Assembly: GCF_901538355.1 (NCBI RefSeq)
Contig: NZ_LR593887.1
Location: 2,208,920 to 2,272,919 of the forward strand
From: Tuwongella immobilis
GTDB lineage: Bacteria > Planctomycetota > Planctomycetia > Gemmatales > Gemmataceae
Length of the DNA stretch: 64,000 nucleotides
Direction of reading: 5' to 3'
Every line of letters begins with the position of its first letter. The first letter of the stretch is position 1. Of the stretch, positions 34,856-43,797 are shown piece after piece. The notes below the pieces were generated by a model. The model had not been told where the DNA came from. It made no database searches and was given only the letters and a program-made list of their open reading frames with translations. The position numbers and the translations under genes are program-made.

Positions 34856-35617
34856 ATGAGTCTGCCCCGTTCCGGAACCCGATCGATGGTCGTCCGCACT
34901 TTGCCCACCGAACGACTGTCCGGACCGCTGCAAATGGGACTCGATGATGCCCTGCTGGTGGCGGCATCCAAGGGGCAAGCCACGTTCCGCTTCTATGAAT
35001 GGTCGCAGCCGACGCTGTCGTTGGGCTATTTTCAACACGCGGCGGATCGGCAGAATGACCCGCACTTAGACGGCGTTGCGTTTGTGCGGCGGCCATCCGG
35101 TGGCGGGGCGATTTTGCATCATCTCGAACTCACCTACACGCTCGCGCTTCCGGCAGGGCAATCCTGGCAGCCGGCAGGGCGATCGTGGGCGTGTCGATTT
35201 CATGGCATTCTCATTCAAGCGTTGGCGGAATTCGGCGTCCATGCCCGTGCGGTTGCCTGTGGCGAAGAACGCAAGTTGGGGCCGTTTCTCTGCTTCGAGC
35301 ATCAGACTGCCGGGGATTTGCTGCTGGGCGAGCACAAAATCGTCGGCAGTGCCCAACGCCGTCTCCACGGCGCAACCATGCAGCATGGCTCGATTTTGCT
35401 GGAACAATCGCCGCATACGCCGAGTCTGCCGGGCATCGCCGAGTGCGCTGGAATCCGCATCGCACCGCGGGAGTTGGAAGCGGTCATTTCCCGACAGTTG
35501 CTGGCCGATACCGGCTGGGAATTCCAACCCGGCGAATGGGCCGACTGGGAACATCCGCATGCCCAGGAGCAAATCGCGGCCCGATTCGAAAATCCCGATT
35601 GGAACGAAAAGCGCTAA
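34856..35617 (+). CDS. octanoyltransferase, LipM-like (biotin/lipoate protein ligase family)
   Basis: A 253-aa protein of the BPL/LplA/LipB superfamily. RRPSGGGAILHH is the lipoate-binding loop, and LCFEHQTAGDLLLGEHKIVGSAQRR carries Cys146 and the Lys in KIVGSAQ, the arrangement of the LipM/LipL octanoyltransferases rather than ATP-dependent LplA. It would transfer octanoate from ACP to GcvH, with a LipA encoded elsewhere adding sulfur. Position at the end of the gcv cluster fits that role. RBS AAAGGAACCCC precedes ATG 34856. Confidence 0.82.
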   Translation: MSLPRSGTRSMVVRTLPTERLSGPLQMGLDDALLVAASKGQATFRFYEWSQPTLSLGYFQHAADRQNDPHLDGVAFVRRPSGGGAILHHLELTYTLALPAGQSWQPAGRSWACRFHGILIQALAEFGVHARAVACGEERKLGPFLCFEHQTAGDLLLGEHKIVGSAQRRLHGATMQHGSILLEQSPHTPSLPGIAECAGIRIAPRELEAVISRQLLADTGWEFQPGEWADWEHPHAQEQIAARFENPDWNEKR

Positions 35618-35637
35618 TCCACCCACCAGTCCGAAGC

Positions 35638-35672
35638 GGCGGAATCGCGGTCATCGGCACCGAAATTCCGCC
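35638..35672. terminator. hairpin between convergent lipM-like and amidohydrolase genes
   Basis: An 8-bp stem (35638-35645 with 35665-35672) whose loop can form four more pairs (CGGT with ACCG), in the 63-nt gap between convergent stops. No T-tract, so function is inferred from place. Confidence 0.5.
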
Positions 35673-35680
35673 GGGTGTGA

Positions 35681-36523
35681 TTATTCGGGCAATCGATAGA
35701 ATTCGCGGGCGGTTCGGCAGAAGATCTGCTCGCGCTCATCGGCGGAGAGTCCCGCCAAGTTCGCTTCCAGCGCATCGACCACCTGCGCATAACGGCCCGC
35801 CAGCAGACAGACCGGCCAATCCGAGCCAAACATCAATCGTTTGGGCGTGAATGCTTCCAAGGCGATGTCGATGTACGGCTTCAAATCCGCGGGCTTCCAC
35901 GAGGCCCAATCGGCCTCGGTAATCATGCCCGACAGTTTGCAGTACACATTCGGGAATTGGGCCGCCGCGCGGAAATTCGCCTCCCAATCCGCGAGTGATT
36001 GCGCTTTGATGACCGGCTTGGACAAATGGTCGATCACCATCGGCAGATTCGGGAATTCTGTCGCCAGTGCGACCGTGTGCTTGAGATGCTTGACGTAGAA
36101 CAGCAAATCGAATGGCACGCTATGTTTTTCGAGTGCGGCCAATCCGCGGCGGATGTCGGGGCGGATGATAAAGTCGTCGTCAGGCTCATCTTGCGTGATG
36201 TGGCGGATGCCGACGAATTTCGGATGCGGCGTGAACTCCGCCAACTGCTCCTCAACGGCCGGGGATGCCAGATCGACCCAACCCACCACGCCGGCAATGA
36301 ACGGATTCGCCTCCACCAGCTTCAGCACCCAGCGGTTTTCGTCCAACGTGTGCTGCACTTGCACGAAGATGCTCTGCTCGATTCCCGATTGTTGGAGCAT
36401 CGGCGCGAGATCGGCGGGCAGAAAGCTGCGACAGATCGGCTGGAGTGCCGGTGCATGCAACCAGGGGTAGGAGAATGTCTCCAGATCCCAAAAATGCTGA
36501 TGGCTGTCGATGCGGCTGGGCAT
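35681..36523 (-). CDS. amidohydrolase (sugar-lactonase-like, PF04909)
   Basis: A 280-aa TIM-barrel amidohydrolase starting MPSRIDSHQHFWD, with the metal motif SHQHFW, a central VIDHLSKP, and LMFGSDWPVCLLAG near the end. This pattern matches L-fuconolactonase/L-rhamnono-lactonase-type enzymes. ATG 36523 has a strong GGAGGT. It is the last gene of the minus-strand msbA unit, 45 nt after the previous stop. Substrate not determined. Confidence 0.85.
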   Translation of the reverse strand: MPSRIDSHQHFWDLETFSYPWLHAPALQPICRSFLPADLAPMLQQSGIEQSIFVQVQHTLDENRWVLKLVEANPFIAGVVGWVDLASPAVEEQLAEFTPHPKFVGIRHITQDEPDDDFIIRPDIRRGLAALEKHSVPFDLLFYVKHLKHTVALATEFPNLPMVIDHLSKPVIKAQSLADWEANFRAAAQFPNVYCKLSGMITEADWASWKPADLKPYIDIALEAFTPKRLMFGSDWPVCLLAGRYAQVVDALEANLAGLSADEREQIFCRTAREFYRLPE

Positions 36524-36567
36524 GGCGATACCTCCGGTGGCAACGGGAGAGAACGAGCGGCGGTGGT

Positions 36568-37389
36568 TCAGGATGACGATGCGGCTGGGGCGGCGGATTC
36601 CGGGGATACCGCTGGAGGCGATTCCGGGGGCGATCCGGCGGGCGACTGCGAATCGGGCAGGAATGTCGGGCCGAAATCCGGCTTCGAGAAGACTTTCCCG
36701 AAGTCGGGCAACCAGCGACATTTCGCCAGCGGGCGATTCTCGGCCCCCGCCGCGCTCGCCACGGGAATTTCGTCCATATACGAAACGAGAAAGTTCGCCT
36801 TCGCCAGGAATTCCACCAGGGCAAATCGTCCATGCGATTGGATCGGCGTGCGCGGCAACAACTTACGGCGAAACAGCTTCATGCCGCTATCCAGGTCGAT
36901 CATCCGCACCCCGAACAGGAATCGAGCCAATCGCGCCTGAATGTGCTTCACCATGCCCAACCAACCGGGTGCGGGTTCCGCGCGAAGATCGAGCAGCAGA
37001 TTCAGCAATCGTCGCCACAATCCGGCAATCAGGCGGATGGGGAGCGGCGCGGTGCGGCCAGTGCGGAAGCCGTTGACAATGTCCAAGCGGATGGTGCCGC
37101 CTTCGGGAAGATGCTCGATGTGCTTGAGCATGGCGGCGAAATCGTCGGGGGTGAATCCATCCGCGAGTTCCAGCAGCAGCACCAGCGGATATTTTGCGGT
37201 GGCCCAACCGTGGCGTAATTGATCGCCTGGGGTGCCGGGGGTATGCAGCCACTCGAACGGCCGTTGCAGGGATTGCAGATGTTCGGACCAGGGGGCGAGT
37301 TGCGATTCGTCGGGGGCTGGCCCCAAGAGCACAATCGAAACGCCGTCCGGTGGAAGTGGTTCCATCGATGTGGTCACGGTTTCCGTCAT
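36568..37389 (-). CDS. glycosyltransferase family 2-like protein, catalytic motifs unclear
   Basis: A 273-aa protein whose second half resembles dolichyl-phosphate mannosyltransferase-like GT2 enzymes: FGVRMIDLDSGMKLFRRKLL and a following HGRFALVEFLAKAN. The N-terminal half has the strand order of a GT-A fold (VSIVLLGP, PLVLLLELADGFTPDDFAAML) but I do not see a clear DDxS or DxD triad; LADGFTP may be a remnant. The last 35 residues are Ser/Pro/Ala-rich. ATG 37389 begins MTETVTTSM; a frame to 37434 is possible. Likely works with the flanking GT39 gene on envelope glycans or lipids. Confidence 0.65.
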   Translation of the reverse strand: MTETVTTSMEPLPPDGVSIVLLGPAPDESQLAPWSEHLQSLQRPFEWLHTPGTPGDQLRHGWATAKYPLVLLLELADGFTPDDFAAMLKHIEHLPEGGTIRLDIVNGFRTGRTAPLPIRLIAGLWRRLLNLLLDLRAEPAPGWLGMVKHIQARLARFLFGVRMIDLDSGMKLFRRKLLPRTPIQSHGRFALVEFLAKANFLVSYMDEIPVASAAGAENRPLAKCRWLPDFGKVFSKPDFGPTFLPDSQSPAGSPPESPPAVSPESAAPAASSS

Positions 37390-37470
37390 GCCCAGCCCCC
37401 TCGCGCAATCCGACCGAAGAATTGCCATCAGCATAGCCGCCAGGCGTCGGTTGGGCCAGAGAATGCCGAT

Positions 37471-38910
37471 TCAATTCGAGGGAATCGCCAGAAGCGGCCG
37501 CGCAGGTGGCACGGTGAGCGTCTCCGCCAGATCAATTGGCACCGTTGTGGCTCGGTCGGGAAATCGCTGGCGAAATTCGTCGACATTCGCCGGGTGCAGC
37601 ACGACCCACGCCGTCGGAAGTTCGTGCAATCGGGTCGTCAGCATCTGCCAATCGGTGATGGTTTCCACGGGGGGCCGCAAATGCCAAGCCAGGAGATGCG
37701 CCTCGGTTTGAAACAGAATCACCGGCGATGGCTCCGAATGCGCGGCAATGTCCCGCTCCCGAATCCGCTGGGCGAATGCTCGCATTTCTCGCGGGGCGGC
37801 TTGCGGCGGCAACAGCCAGCGATCGTAACCCCACCAGCCGAGCGCGGCGACGGCCAGCAATCCGAATGCGACCGTTCGCCGACGTGGAATCGACCAGCGC
37901 AACAGGAGCGATTCCATGGCACAACCCAGCGCGATGGCCGCGCCGGGATACGCAGGCAGGAGATATTCCGCCCGTTTGAATCGACTCGCGGAGAGCACCA
38001 GCATCATTGCCACCAGCCACACGATGCCCCACACGGCGAATCGATCCATGCTTGCGGTGCCGTGTCGGAGGCGTTGCACGGCGATGGCCAGCAGCAGAAT
38101 CGACCACGGCAGAAAATCGACGATCCAGCGAATCGGGTAAAACCACACCGGATGCGCGGCCAGCGCCTCGGCTCCCCCCATCGCGCGTTGGAAATTGTGA
38201 TACCAAAAGAATGTCTGCGTGAATTCGCCGTTGGTCCGCACATGCACGGCGACAAACCATGGCACCGCCACGATTGCGATGGTCAGCAGTCCCAGCAGGC
38301 ATGGGCCGATCGGCGGGCGACGCCATTCGACGAGGGCGATGCCGAGCAGCGTCGCTATCGGAAGTGCCAACCCGATGGGGCCTTTGAGCAAAATCGCCCA
38401 GCCGAAGGCGATTCCCGCAACAATCGCCGCCAGCCAGAATCGCCGCAGGTGCCAACCGCAGAAAATCGCTAGCAATCCCAGGGTGATCGCCCCGGCCAAG
38501 GGCATGTCGATGCGGCCGACTCGGGCATAGGTGGTGAAGCGAATGGCGGTGGCCAGGATGATTCCCGCCGCGATTCCCGCCCCAGGCCGCCCGACGAGCA
38601 TCAGCGACCCGGTGATGGCCAGCACGGTGAGCATCGCCGCGATGGCGGACGGAGCGCGAACCGTCCACGGAGTGACTTCGCCGCCGGTCAGGGTGGCGAG
38701 AGCGGCAATCATCCAATAATCGGCAGGGGGTTTTTGGTATTCCGGCGTGCCATCGAACATCGTCGGCAGCAGCCAATCGCCGCGAGTGAGCAGCGAAGTC
38801 GCGTTCTGAGCCGCTCGCGCCTCGTGCGATGGCCAACAGTCCTGTTCTCCCAACCGGGGGAAGAACAGGACCGCCGCGAAGAGTCCGACCAGAGCCAGTC
38901 CGCGAATCAT
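37471..38910 (-). CDS. GT39-family (ArnT-like) membrane glycosyltransferase
   Basis: A 479-aa integral membrane protein with about eleven TM helices. The first periplasmic loop has LGEQDCWPSHEARAAQNATS (the D/E pair of PMT/ArnT enzymes, which in ArnT is the catalytic acidic site) and EYQKPPADYWMIA, the typical KPP motif. Such enzymes transfer a sugar from an undecaprenyl-phosphate carrier to lipid A or protein in the periplasm. It overlaps the upstream msbA-like gene by 4 nt (ATGA), so they are coupled. Acceptor unknown. Confidence 0.85.
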   Translation of the reverse strand: MIRGLALVGLFAAVLFFPRLGEQDCWPSHEARAAQNATSLLTRGDWLLPTMFDGTPEYQKPPADYWMIAALATLTGGEVTPWTVRAPSAIAAMLTVLAITGSLMLVGRPGAGIAAGIILATAIRFTTYARVGRIDMPLAGAITLGLLAIFCGWHLRRFWLAAIVAGIAFGWAILLKGPIGLALPIATLLGIALVEWRRPPIGPCLLGLLTIAIVAVPWFVAVHVRTNGEFTQTFFWYHNFQRAMGGAEALAAHPVWFYPIRWIVDFLPWSILLLAIAVQRLRHGTASMDRFAVWGIVWLVAMMLVLSASRFKRAEYLLPAYPGAAIALGCAMESLLLRWSIPRRRTVAFGLLAVAALGWWGYDRWLLPPQAAPREMRAFAQRIRERDIAAHSEPSPVILFQTEAHLLAWHLRPPVETITDWQMLTTRLHELPTAWVVLHPANVDEFRQRFPDRATTVPIDLAETLTVPPARPLLAIPSN

Positions 38911-40940
38911 GCACTTTTCCGCAGAATGGCGGCTTCAAACAGCCGCTGATACATGGGGCAGGTGTGAATGAGTTGTTCGTGCGTGCCGATGCCTTGGACT
39001 CGGCCGCCATCGAGCACCACAATGCGATCCACCATTTGCAGGGTGTGCAATCGGTGGGTGATGATGAACGTCGTGCGACCTTTCATGAATTCCTTGATCG
39101 CTTCGTTCACGTCGGCTTCGCTCTCGGCGTCGTATTGGCTGGTGAACTCGTCGAGAATCAGAATGCTCGGATCACGCACAATCGCACGCGCCAAGGCGAT
39201 CTTCTGCCGGGTGCCCCCGGAGAGGCTGTGGGCCGCTTCACCGGCGACGGTATCGTAACCGTGCGGGAGTTTTTCCAGGATGAAATCATGCACGTGGGCC
39301 GCCCGCGCTGCCGCCTCGACTTCTTCACGTCCGGCTTTGCGGTTGCCATAGGCGATGTTGTTATAAATCGTATCGTCGAAGAGCACGGTTTCCTGGCTGA
39401 CGATGGCGATTTGTCGCCGCAAACTGCGGAGATTCAAGTCCCGCACCGGGACACCGTCGATCAGAATGGCGCCATGGTCGGGATCGTAGAAGCGGGGCAA
39501 CAATCCCAGCAGGGTCGTCTTGCCGCAGCCGTTCTTGCCCACCAGCGCGACGGTTTCGCCCGATTTGACGGTGAGCTGGATATTGGTGAGGATGTCCCGC
39601 CCGGCTTCGTAGCTGAAGCAGATATCGCGGAATTCGATACGATCCTTCACTCGTTCGAGCATCGGGCCGGTCGCATTTGCCTTCACTTGCGGTTCGCGGT
39701 CCATGTAGGCAAAGACGCGATCCGAGGCCGCCGCCGCCGATTGCAGCTTGGTGTAGACGCTCGACAGTTTCCGCACCGGATCGGCGATGGCCGCGAGCAA
39801 CACATACAGTTGCAGCAGCGTTTCGACTTCCATTTGATGCTGGGTCATCCGCATGCCAAACAGGTGCGTCTTGCCTTCCAGCACCAGATACGCCCCCGCA
39901 AGCAAGGCGGTCATCACTGCCGCGATGCCGAGAATTTCGACAATCGGCCCAGCCAGCGAATCGATGGTAATCACCTTCATCGCCTGGTTGTAATATTCTT
40001 TGGTGACGCGGTTGAATCGTCGGCGTTCATACGATTCCATCGTGAAGGCTTTCACGACGCGGATGCCGGTGAAGGTTTCCTGGAGAATTTTGTAAATTTG
40101 CGACATGCCTTCGAGGAGTCGGCGGGTCGCTCGCTTCATCATGCGGCTGACCTTGGTGAGCGTCACCAGCGCCAGCGGCACCAGCACCATGAATAGCAGC
40201 GTGAGTTGCCAGGAAATCAGGCAGGCGATGAACACGCAGGCAAATGCCCGCAGTGGCTCCGCGACGACTCGACCGTACAGCACCTTCAGGCCGTTGCCGA
40301 CGTTCTCCATATCGTTGGTGAATCGCGCCATTAACTCGCTGGAGCCGGCTTGATTGTATTGCCGCATGTCATGATGCAACACCTTGCGATAAAAGCGGTT
40401 GCGCATGTCGTACAAGGTGCGGTTGGTAATCGACCCGACGAGCCATTCTTGGCCGAATTCGAAGATGCCCTTGAGAATAATGCTGGCCAGCACCATGCCC
40501 AACAAGACGGCGAGTGTTTGAAAGCGATCCTGCGGCAAAAAGCGGATGAAGTAGGTTCGCAATTGCTGGCAGCGGAATAGCCAGGTCGATTCGGCAGTGA
40601 TTTTGCTCTCGAGTTTGGCGATGGCACCGGATAACTCGTGCTCCCGTCGTTCGCGGAACGAGCTGGGTTCCAATGTCTGCACGAGTGCCATCTGCGCGCG
40701 GGGACCGCCCGGCGAATCAAGCTGTTCCTTCAGCTTGGCGATATTCACTTCGGTCTCGTCGATGGTCTTATCCACCCATTGCTGGAGGTTTTGGCCTTTG
40801 CCCATGACCTGCAGCGCGGGGTAAATCGCGGTGAAATTCAATCCCCAGAAGCCTGCGGCGATGAACGCACAGACAATGGAGAGAATCAGACGAGTCCGAT
40901 AGACCCATGAATATTTCAGGCAGCGTAGAAAATTCTTCAT
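38907..40940 (-). CDS. MsbA-like ABC transporter (ATP-binding/permease)
   Basis: A 677-aa half-transporter. The TM domain starts LKYSWVYRTRLILSIVCAF and has six helices, with an unusually large first extracytoplasmic loop (about residues 45-155). The ATPase domain has Walker A GKNGCGKTTLL, Q-loop SQETVLF, signature LSGGTRQK (Thr in place of Gln), Walker B ILILDEF and the switch His in ITHRLHT. MsbA-type exporters flip lipid A core or other lipids; lpxA elsewhere in the window fits. ATG 40940 chosen because it begins the TM domain; the frame is open to 41093. Confidence 0.87.
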   Translation of the reverse strand: MKNFLRCLKYSWVYRTRLILSIVCAFIAAGFWGLNFTAIYPALQVMGKGQNLQQWVDKTIDETEVNIAKLKEQLDSPGGPRAQMALVQTLEPSSFRERREHELSGAIAKLESKITAESTWLFRCQQLRTYFIRFLPQDRFQTLAVLLGMVLASIILKGIFEFGQEWLVGSITNRTLYDMRNRFYRKVLHHDMRQYNQAGSSELMARFTNDMENVGNGLKVLYGRVVAEPLRAFACVFIACLISWQLTLLFMVLVPLALVTLTKVSRMMKRATRRLLEGMSQIYKILQETFTGIRVVKAFTMESYERRRFNRVTKEYYNQAMKVITIDSLAGPIVEILGIAAVMTALLAGAYLVLEGKTHLFGMRMTQHQMEVETLLQLYVLLAAIADPVRKLSSVYTKLQSAAAASDRVFAYMDREPQVKANATGPMLERVKDRIEFRDICFSYEAGRDILTNIQLTVKSGETVALVGKNGCGKTTLLGLLPRFYDPDHGAILIDGVPVRDLNLRSLRRQIAIVSQETVLFDDTIYNNIAYGNRKAGREEVEAAARAAHVHDFILEKLPHGYDTVAGEAAHSLSGGTRQKIALARAIVRDPSILILDEFTSQYDAESEADVNEAIKEFMKGRTTFIITHRLHTLQMVDRIVVLDGGRVQGIGTHEQLIHTCPMYQRLFEAAILRKSA

Positions 40941-41091
40941 CGTTGCGTTCCGTCCATCCTGGACCCGACTGCCGACGAGGCGATCCCTCGCAAGAAATCC
41001 TGTACCACAATCGCCCAAACTGCCACAAGTCGAACTTTCCGAGGCAATTGGCGAGGCTGAGGAAAAATCTTTGCCTGCACTAGTCGGCGGC

Positions 41092-41107
41092 ATTAGTCGA
41101 TGCTAAT
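41092..41107 (+). promoter_or_regulatory. palindrome ATTAG-N6-CTAAT over a -10-like site, upstream of the metal ABC operon
   Basis: Inverted 5-bp arms ATTAG (41092-41096) and CTAAT (41103-41107) overlap TAATAT (41104-41109), a likely -10. DtxR/MntR/TroR-family repressors recognise TTAG...CTAA-type dyads, and in Treponema the tro operon operator overlaps the -10. Here a DtxR-type regulator is only inferred; none is encoded in the window. Confidence 0.4.
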
Positions 41108-41147
41108 ATAGAGGCAGAGAATTGGAAACGTCGTGGAGGGACTGTCT

Positions 41148-42173
41148 GTGGATCGCCGTTGGCTGATGAGTGCGATGATGATGGGCGTGGTTGCCAGTCT
41201 GCTCGTCGTTCTGGGCCGCGCCGGAAATGAAACCGCGCATGCGGGGTATCCCACCGCATTGGCTCCGTCGTTGGTCACGCCATCGGGCCACCAGCCGCTG
41301 CCGCTTCGCCCGATTCGGGTGGTCTGCACGACCGCGATGGTCGCCGATCTGGTCCGCAATGTCGGCGGCGACCATGTTGAGGTGCAAACGCTGCTGGGCG
41401 AACGTGTCGATCCGCATACCTACAAGCCCGTGCTCAGCGATCTCAATCGGCTGCAATCCGCGGAGATGATTTTCTATTCTGGGTTGCATCTGGAAGGGAA
41501 AATGGGCCGGTTGCTGCACAAGCTCGAATCGCAACGGCCGACAGTTGCCGTCGCGGAATCGCTGCCGCACTCGCGTCGATTGGCGGAAGACGACACCGGC
41601 ACCACCGATGACCCGCATGTCTGGTTTGATGTCGCGGCCTGGGCTGATTGCCTGCCAGCGGTGCGTGATGCACTCACGCGATATGCACCCCAACATGCAG
41701 ACGAGTTTGCCGCGAATGCGAGCCGCTACCATGCCGACTTGCTGGCACTGGATGCCGAAGTGCGAACCGCGATTGCGACGATTCCGCCCGAACGCCGCGT
41801 GCTGATTACTTCGCATGATGCGTTCCGCTATTTTGGCCGGGCCTATGGAATCGAAGTGGCCGGGATTCAAGGGCTGTCCACCGAATCCGAAGCCGGCGTG
41901 CATGAAATCAATGCCTTGGTCAATCGCTTGGTGGAACAACGGATTCCAGCCGTGTTTGTGGAAACCAGCATTTCGGATCGCAACATGATGGCCCTGCTGG
42001 AAGGTTGTGCCGCCAAGGGACATGCGGTGCGGCTGGGTGGTCGGCTCTATTCGGATGCCATGGGCCACGCCGGTACCACCGAAGGAACGTATCCCGGAAT
42101 GATTCGTGCGAATGTGCAGGCGTTGGTCTCCGCGCTCGGCGGCACCGACGGCACGGGATTGATCCAGCGATGA
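41148..42173 (+). CDS. Mn/Zn ABC transporter substrate-binding protein (TroA-like)
   Basis: A 341-aa cluster A-I binding protein with an N-terminal signal anchor (residues 5-30). Metal ligands appear in DPHTYKP, DPHVWFD and SHDAFRYFGRAY (three His), and a final acidic ligand is expected in the RLYSDAMG region near the C-terminus. The His/His/His/Asp pattern and absence of a His-rich loop resemble TroA more than ZnuA. Start at GTG 41148 has GGAGGG 7 nt upstream; GTG 41133 and ATG 41166 are alternatives. The stop overlaps the ATPase ATG (ATGA). Confidence 0.88.
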   Translation: MDRRWLMSAMMMGVVASLLVVLGRAGNETAHAGYPTALAPSLVTPSGHQPLPLRPIRVVCTTAMVADLVRNVGGDHVEVQTLLGERVDPHTYKPVLSDLNRLQSAEMIFYSGLHLEGKMGRLLHKLESQRPTVAVAESLPHSRRLAEDDTGTTDDPHVWFDVAAWADCLPAVRDALTRYAPQHADEFAANASRYHADLLALDAEVRTAIATIPPERRVLITSHDAFRYFGRAYGIEVAGIQGLSTESEAGVHEINALVNRLVEQRIPAVFVETSISDRNMMALLEGCAAKGHAVRLGGRLYSDAMGHAGTTEGTYPGMIRANVQALVSALGGTDGTGLIQR

Positions 42174-42907
42174 CACCTCCGATTTTGTCCGTCCGCAATC
42201 TATCGGTCGGCTACCATCAACAGCCCATTCTGACCGATGTTCAACTCACCATCGACCAGCCCGCGCTGATTGGCATGATCGGCCCCAACGGCGCGGGGAA
42301 ATCAACGCTGCTGAAAGCCATGCTGGGCCTGCTGCCGGGCATCGCTGGCGAGGTCCGCTTTTTCGGCGAGCCATTCCGCAAGGTCCGTCGTCGCATCGGC
42401 TACGTTCCGCAGCGCGAATCGGTCGATTGGGATTTCCCGGTGAGTGTGGCCGATGTCGTGCGCATGGGCACCTATTCCCGATTGGGCTGGTTCCGGATTC
42501 CTGGCGCGAGCGAACAAGCACTCGTGCGACAATGCCTGGAACGAGTCGGGCTGGCCGATTATGCCAACGCTCAAATCGGTCAGCTTTCCGGCGGTCAACA
42601 GCAACGCACCTTCTTGGCCCGCGCCTTGGCCCAACAAGCCGACTTATATTTGATGGATGAACCGATGGCCGGGGTCGATGCCGTCACCGAGCGCAGTATC
42701 TTTGAACTGCTGCGGGAACTTCGGCAGCAGGGGCGCACCGTGATCGTGGTGCATCACGATTTGCGTTCGGTTCCGGAATATTTCGATGAGGTGATTTTGG
42801 TCAATCGTCGGATTCTGGCGCATGGTGCGACTGCGAGCGTCTTCACTGCGGATCGCTTGCAAGAAACCTATGCCGGACGATTGGCCATTGTGCAACGAGC
42901 CGAATGA
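42170..42907 (+). CDS. Mn/Zn ABC transporter ATPase (TroB/MntB-like)
   Basis: A 245-aa ATPase. Walker A GPNGAGKST, Q-loop YVPQRESVDWDFPVSVADVV (typical of the metal-uptake ABC ATPases), signature LSGGQQQR, Walker B LYLMDEP and switch His VVHHD are all intact. It powers uptake with the two permeases that follow. Starts with ATG overlapping the binding-protein stop and ends overlapping the first permease start. Confidence 0.93.
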   Translation: MTPPILSVRNLSVGYHQQPILTDVQLTIDQPALIGMIGPNGAGKSTLLKAMLGLLPGIAGEVRFFGEPFRKVRRRIGYVPQRESVDWDFPVSVADVVRMGTYSRLGWFRIPGASEQALVRQCLERVGLADYANAQIGQLSGGQQQRTFLARALAQQADLYLMDEPMAGVDAVTERSIFELLRELRQQGRTVIVVHHDLRSVPEYFDEVILVNRRILAHGATASVFTADRLQETYAGRLAIVQRAE

Positions 42908-43797
42908 TGTGGGAATACAACACCCGGATTGTGCTGCTGGGCGTCAGTTTATTGGGGGCGGCCGCCGGGCTGGTGGGCGGCTTTGCAGTCCTTCGCAAGC
43001 AGGCGTTATTCGGTGATGCCGTCGCGCATGCTTCGCTGCCGGGATTGTGCATTGGCGCACTGCTGGCCGGCGAGCGGGCGTTCTTGCCGATGCTGCTGGG
43101 GGCGATTCTCAGTGGCTTGGCCGGCGTGGGCGTGCTGACATTGTTGCGCAAGCATACCCGAGTCCGCCCCGATGCCGCCATTGGCCTGGTGCTGAGCGTT
43201 TTCTTCGGCGTCGGCGTATCGTTGGTCTCGGTCGTGCAGCGCACCGACGCCATCGGCGGAAATGCCGGGATTGAATCCTTTCTGCTGGGCAAAACGGCTG
43301 GGATGATTGCCGCCGATGTCATTCAAATCGGTATCGTCGCCTCTCTTGCCATGCTCATCATTTCCGTGCGATTTGCCGATTTCCGACTCGTGAGTTTCGA
43401 CCCCGACTATGCACGGGTGATCGGGCTGCCGGTCGCGTGGCTCGATGCGCTCCTTTTGGGGTTGATGGTGCTGACGGTGGTGATCGGCCTGCCCGCGGTG
43501 GGTGTGGTGCTGATTGCCGCGCTGCTGATCCTGCCGGCGGCGAGCATGCGATTCTGGACCGATCAGTTACCGACGCTGCTGATCGGTTCGGCGATTCTGG
43601 GGGCGGCAACCGGCTGCGCGGGAGCGATTCTGAGCGCAAGTGGCCCGGATCTGCCTACCGGCCCAATCGTCACCCTGGTGGGGACCGCCGGATTCGTGAT
43701 TTCGCTGCTGTTCGGGCGACGCCGGGGCGTGGTGGTCACCTGGTGGAAACGCCGACAACTCCGCCGACAATCCGCCGGGGGGGAATCGACATGTTAA
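42904..43797 (+). CDS. Mn/Zn ABC transporter permease (TroC-like)
   Basis: A 297-aa ABC-3 family permease with about eight TM helices; GFAVLRKQALFGDAVAHASLPG is the family cytoplasmic-loop signature, and DPDYARVIGLPV is the second conserved motif. Start ATG 42904 overlaps the ATPase stop (ATGA). The C-terminal tail is basic (WWKRRQLRRQ). It is followed with a 7-nt overlap by a second permease, giving the troABCD order. Confidence 0.9.
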   Translation: MMWEYNTRIVLLGVSLLGAAAGLVGGFAVLRKQALFGDAVAHASLPGLCIGALLAGERAFLPMLLGAILSGLAGVGVLTLLRKHTRVRPDAAIGLVLSVFFGVGVSLVSVVQRTDAIGGNAGIESFLLGKTAGMIAADVIQIGIVASLAMLIISVRFADFRLVSFDPDYARVIGLPVAWLDALLLGLMVLTVVIGLPAVGVVLIAALLILPAASMRFWTDQLPTLLIGSAILGAATGCAGAILSASGPDLPTGPIVTLVGTAGFVISLLFGRRRGVVVTWWKRRQLRRQSAGGESTC

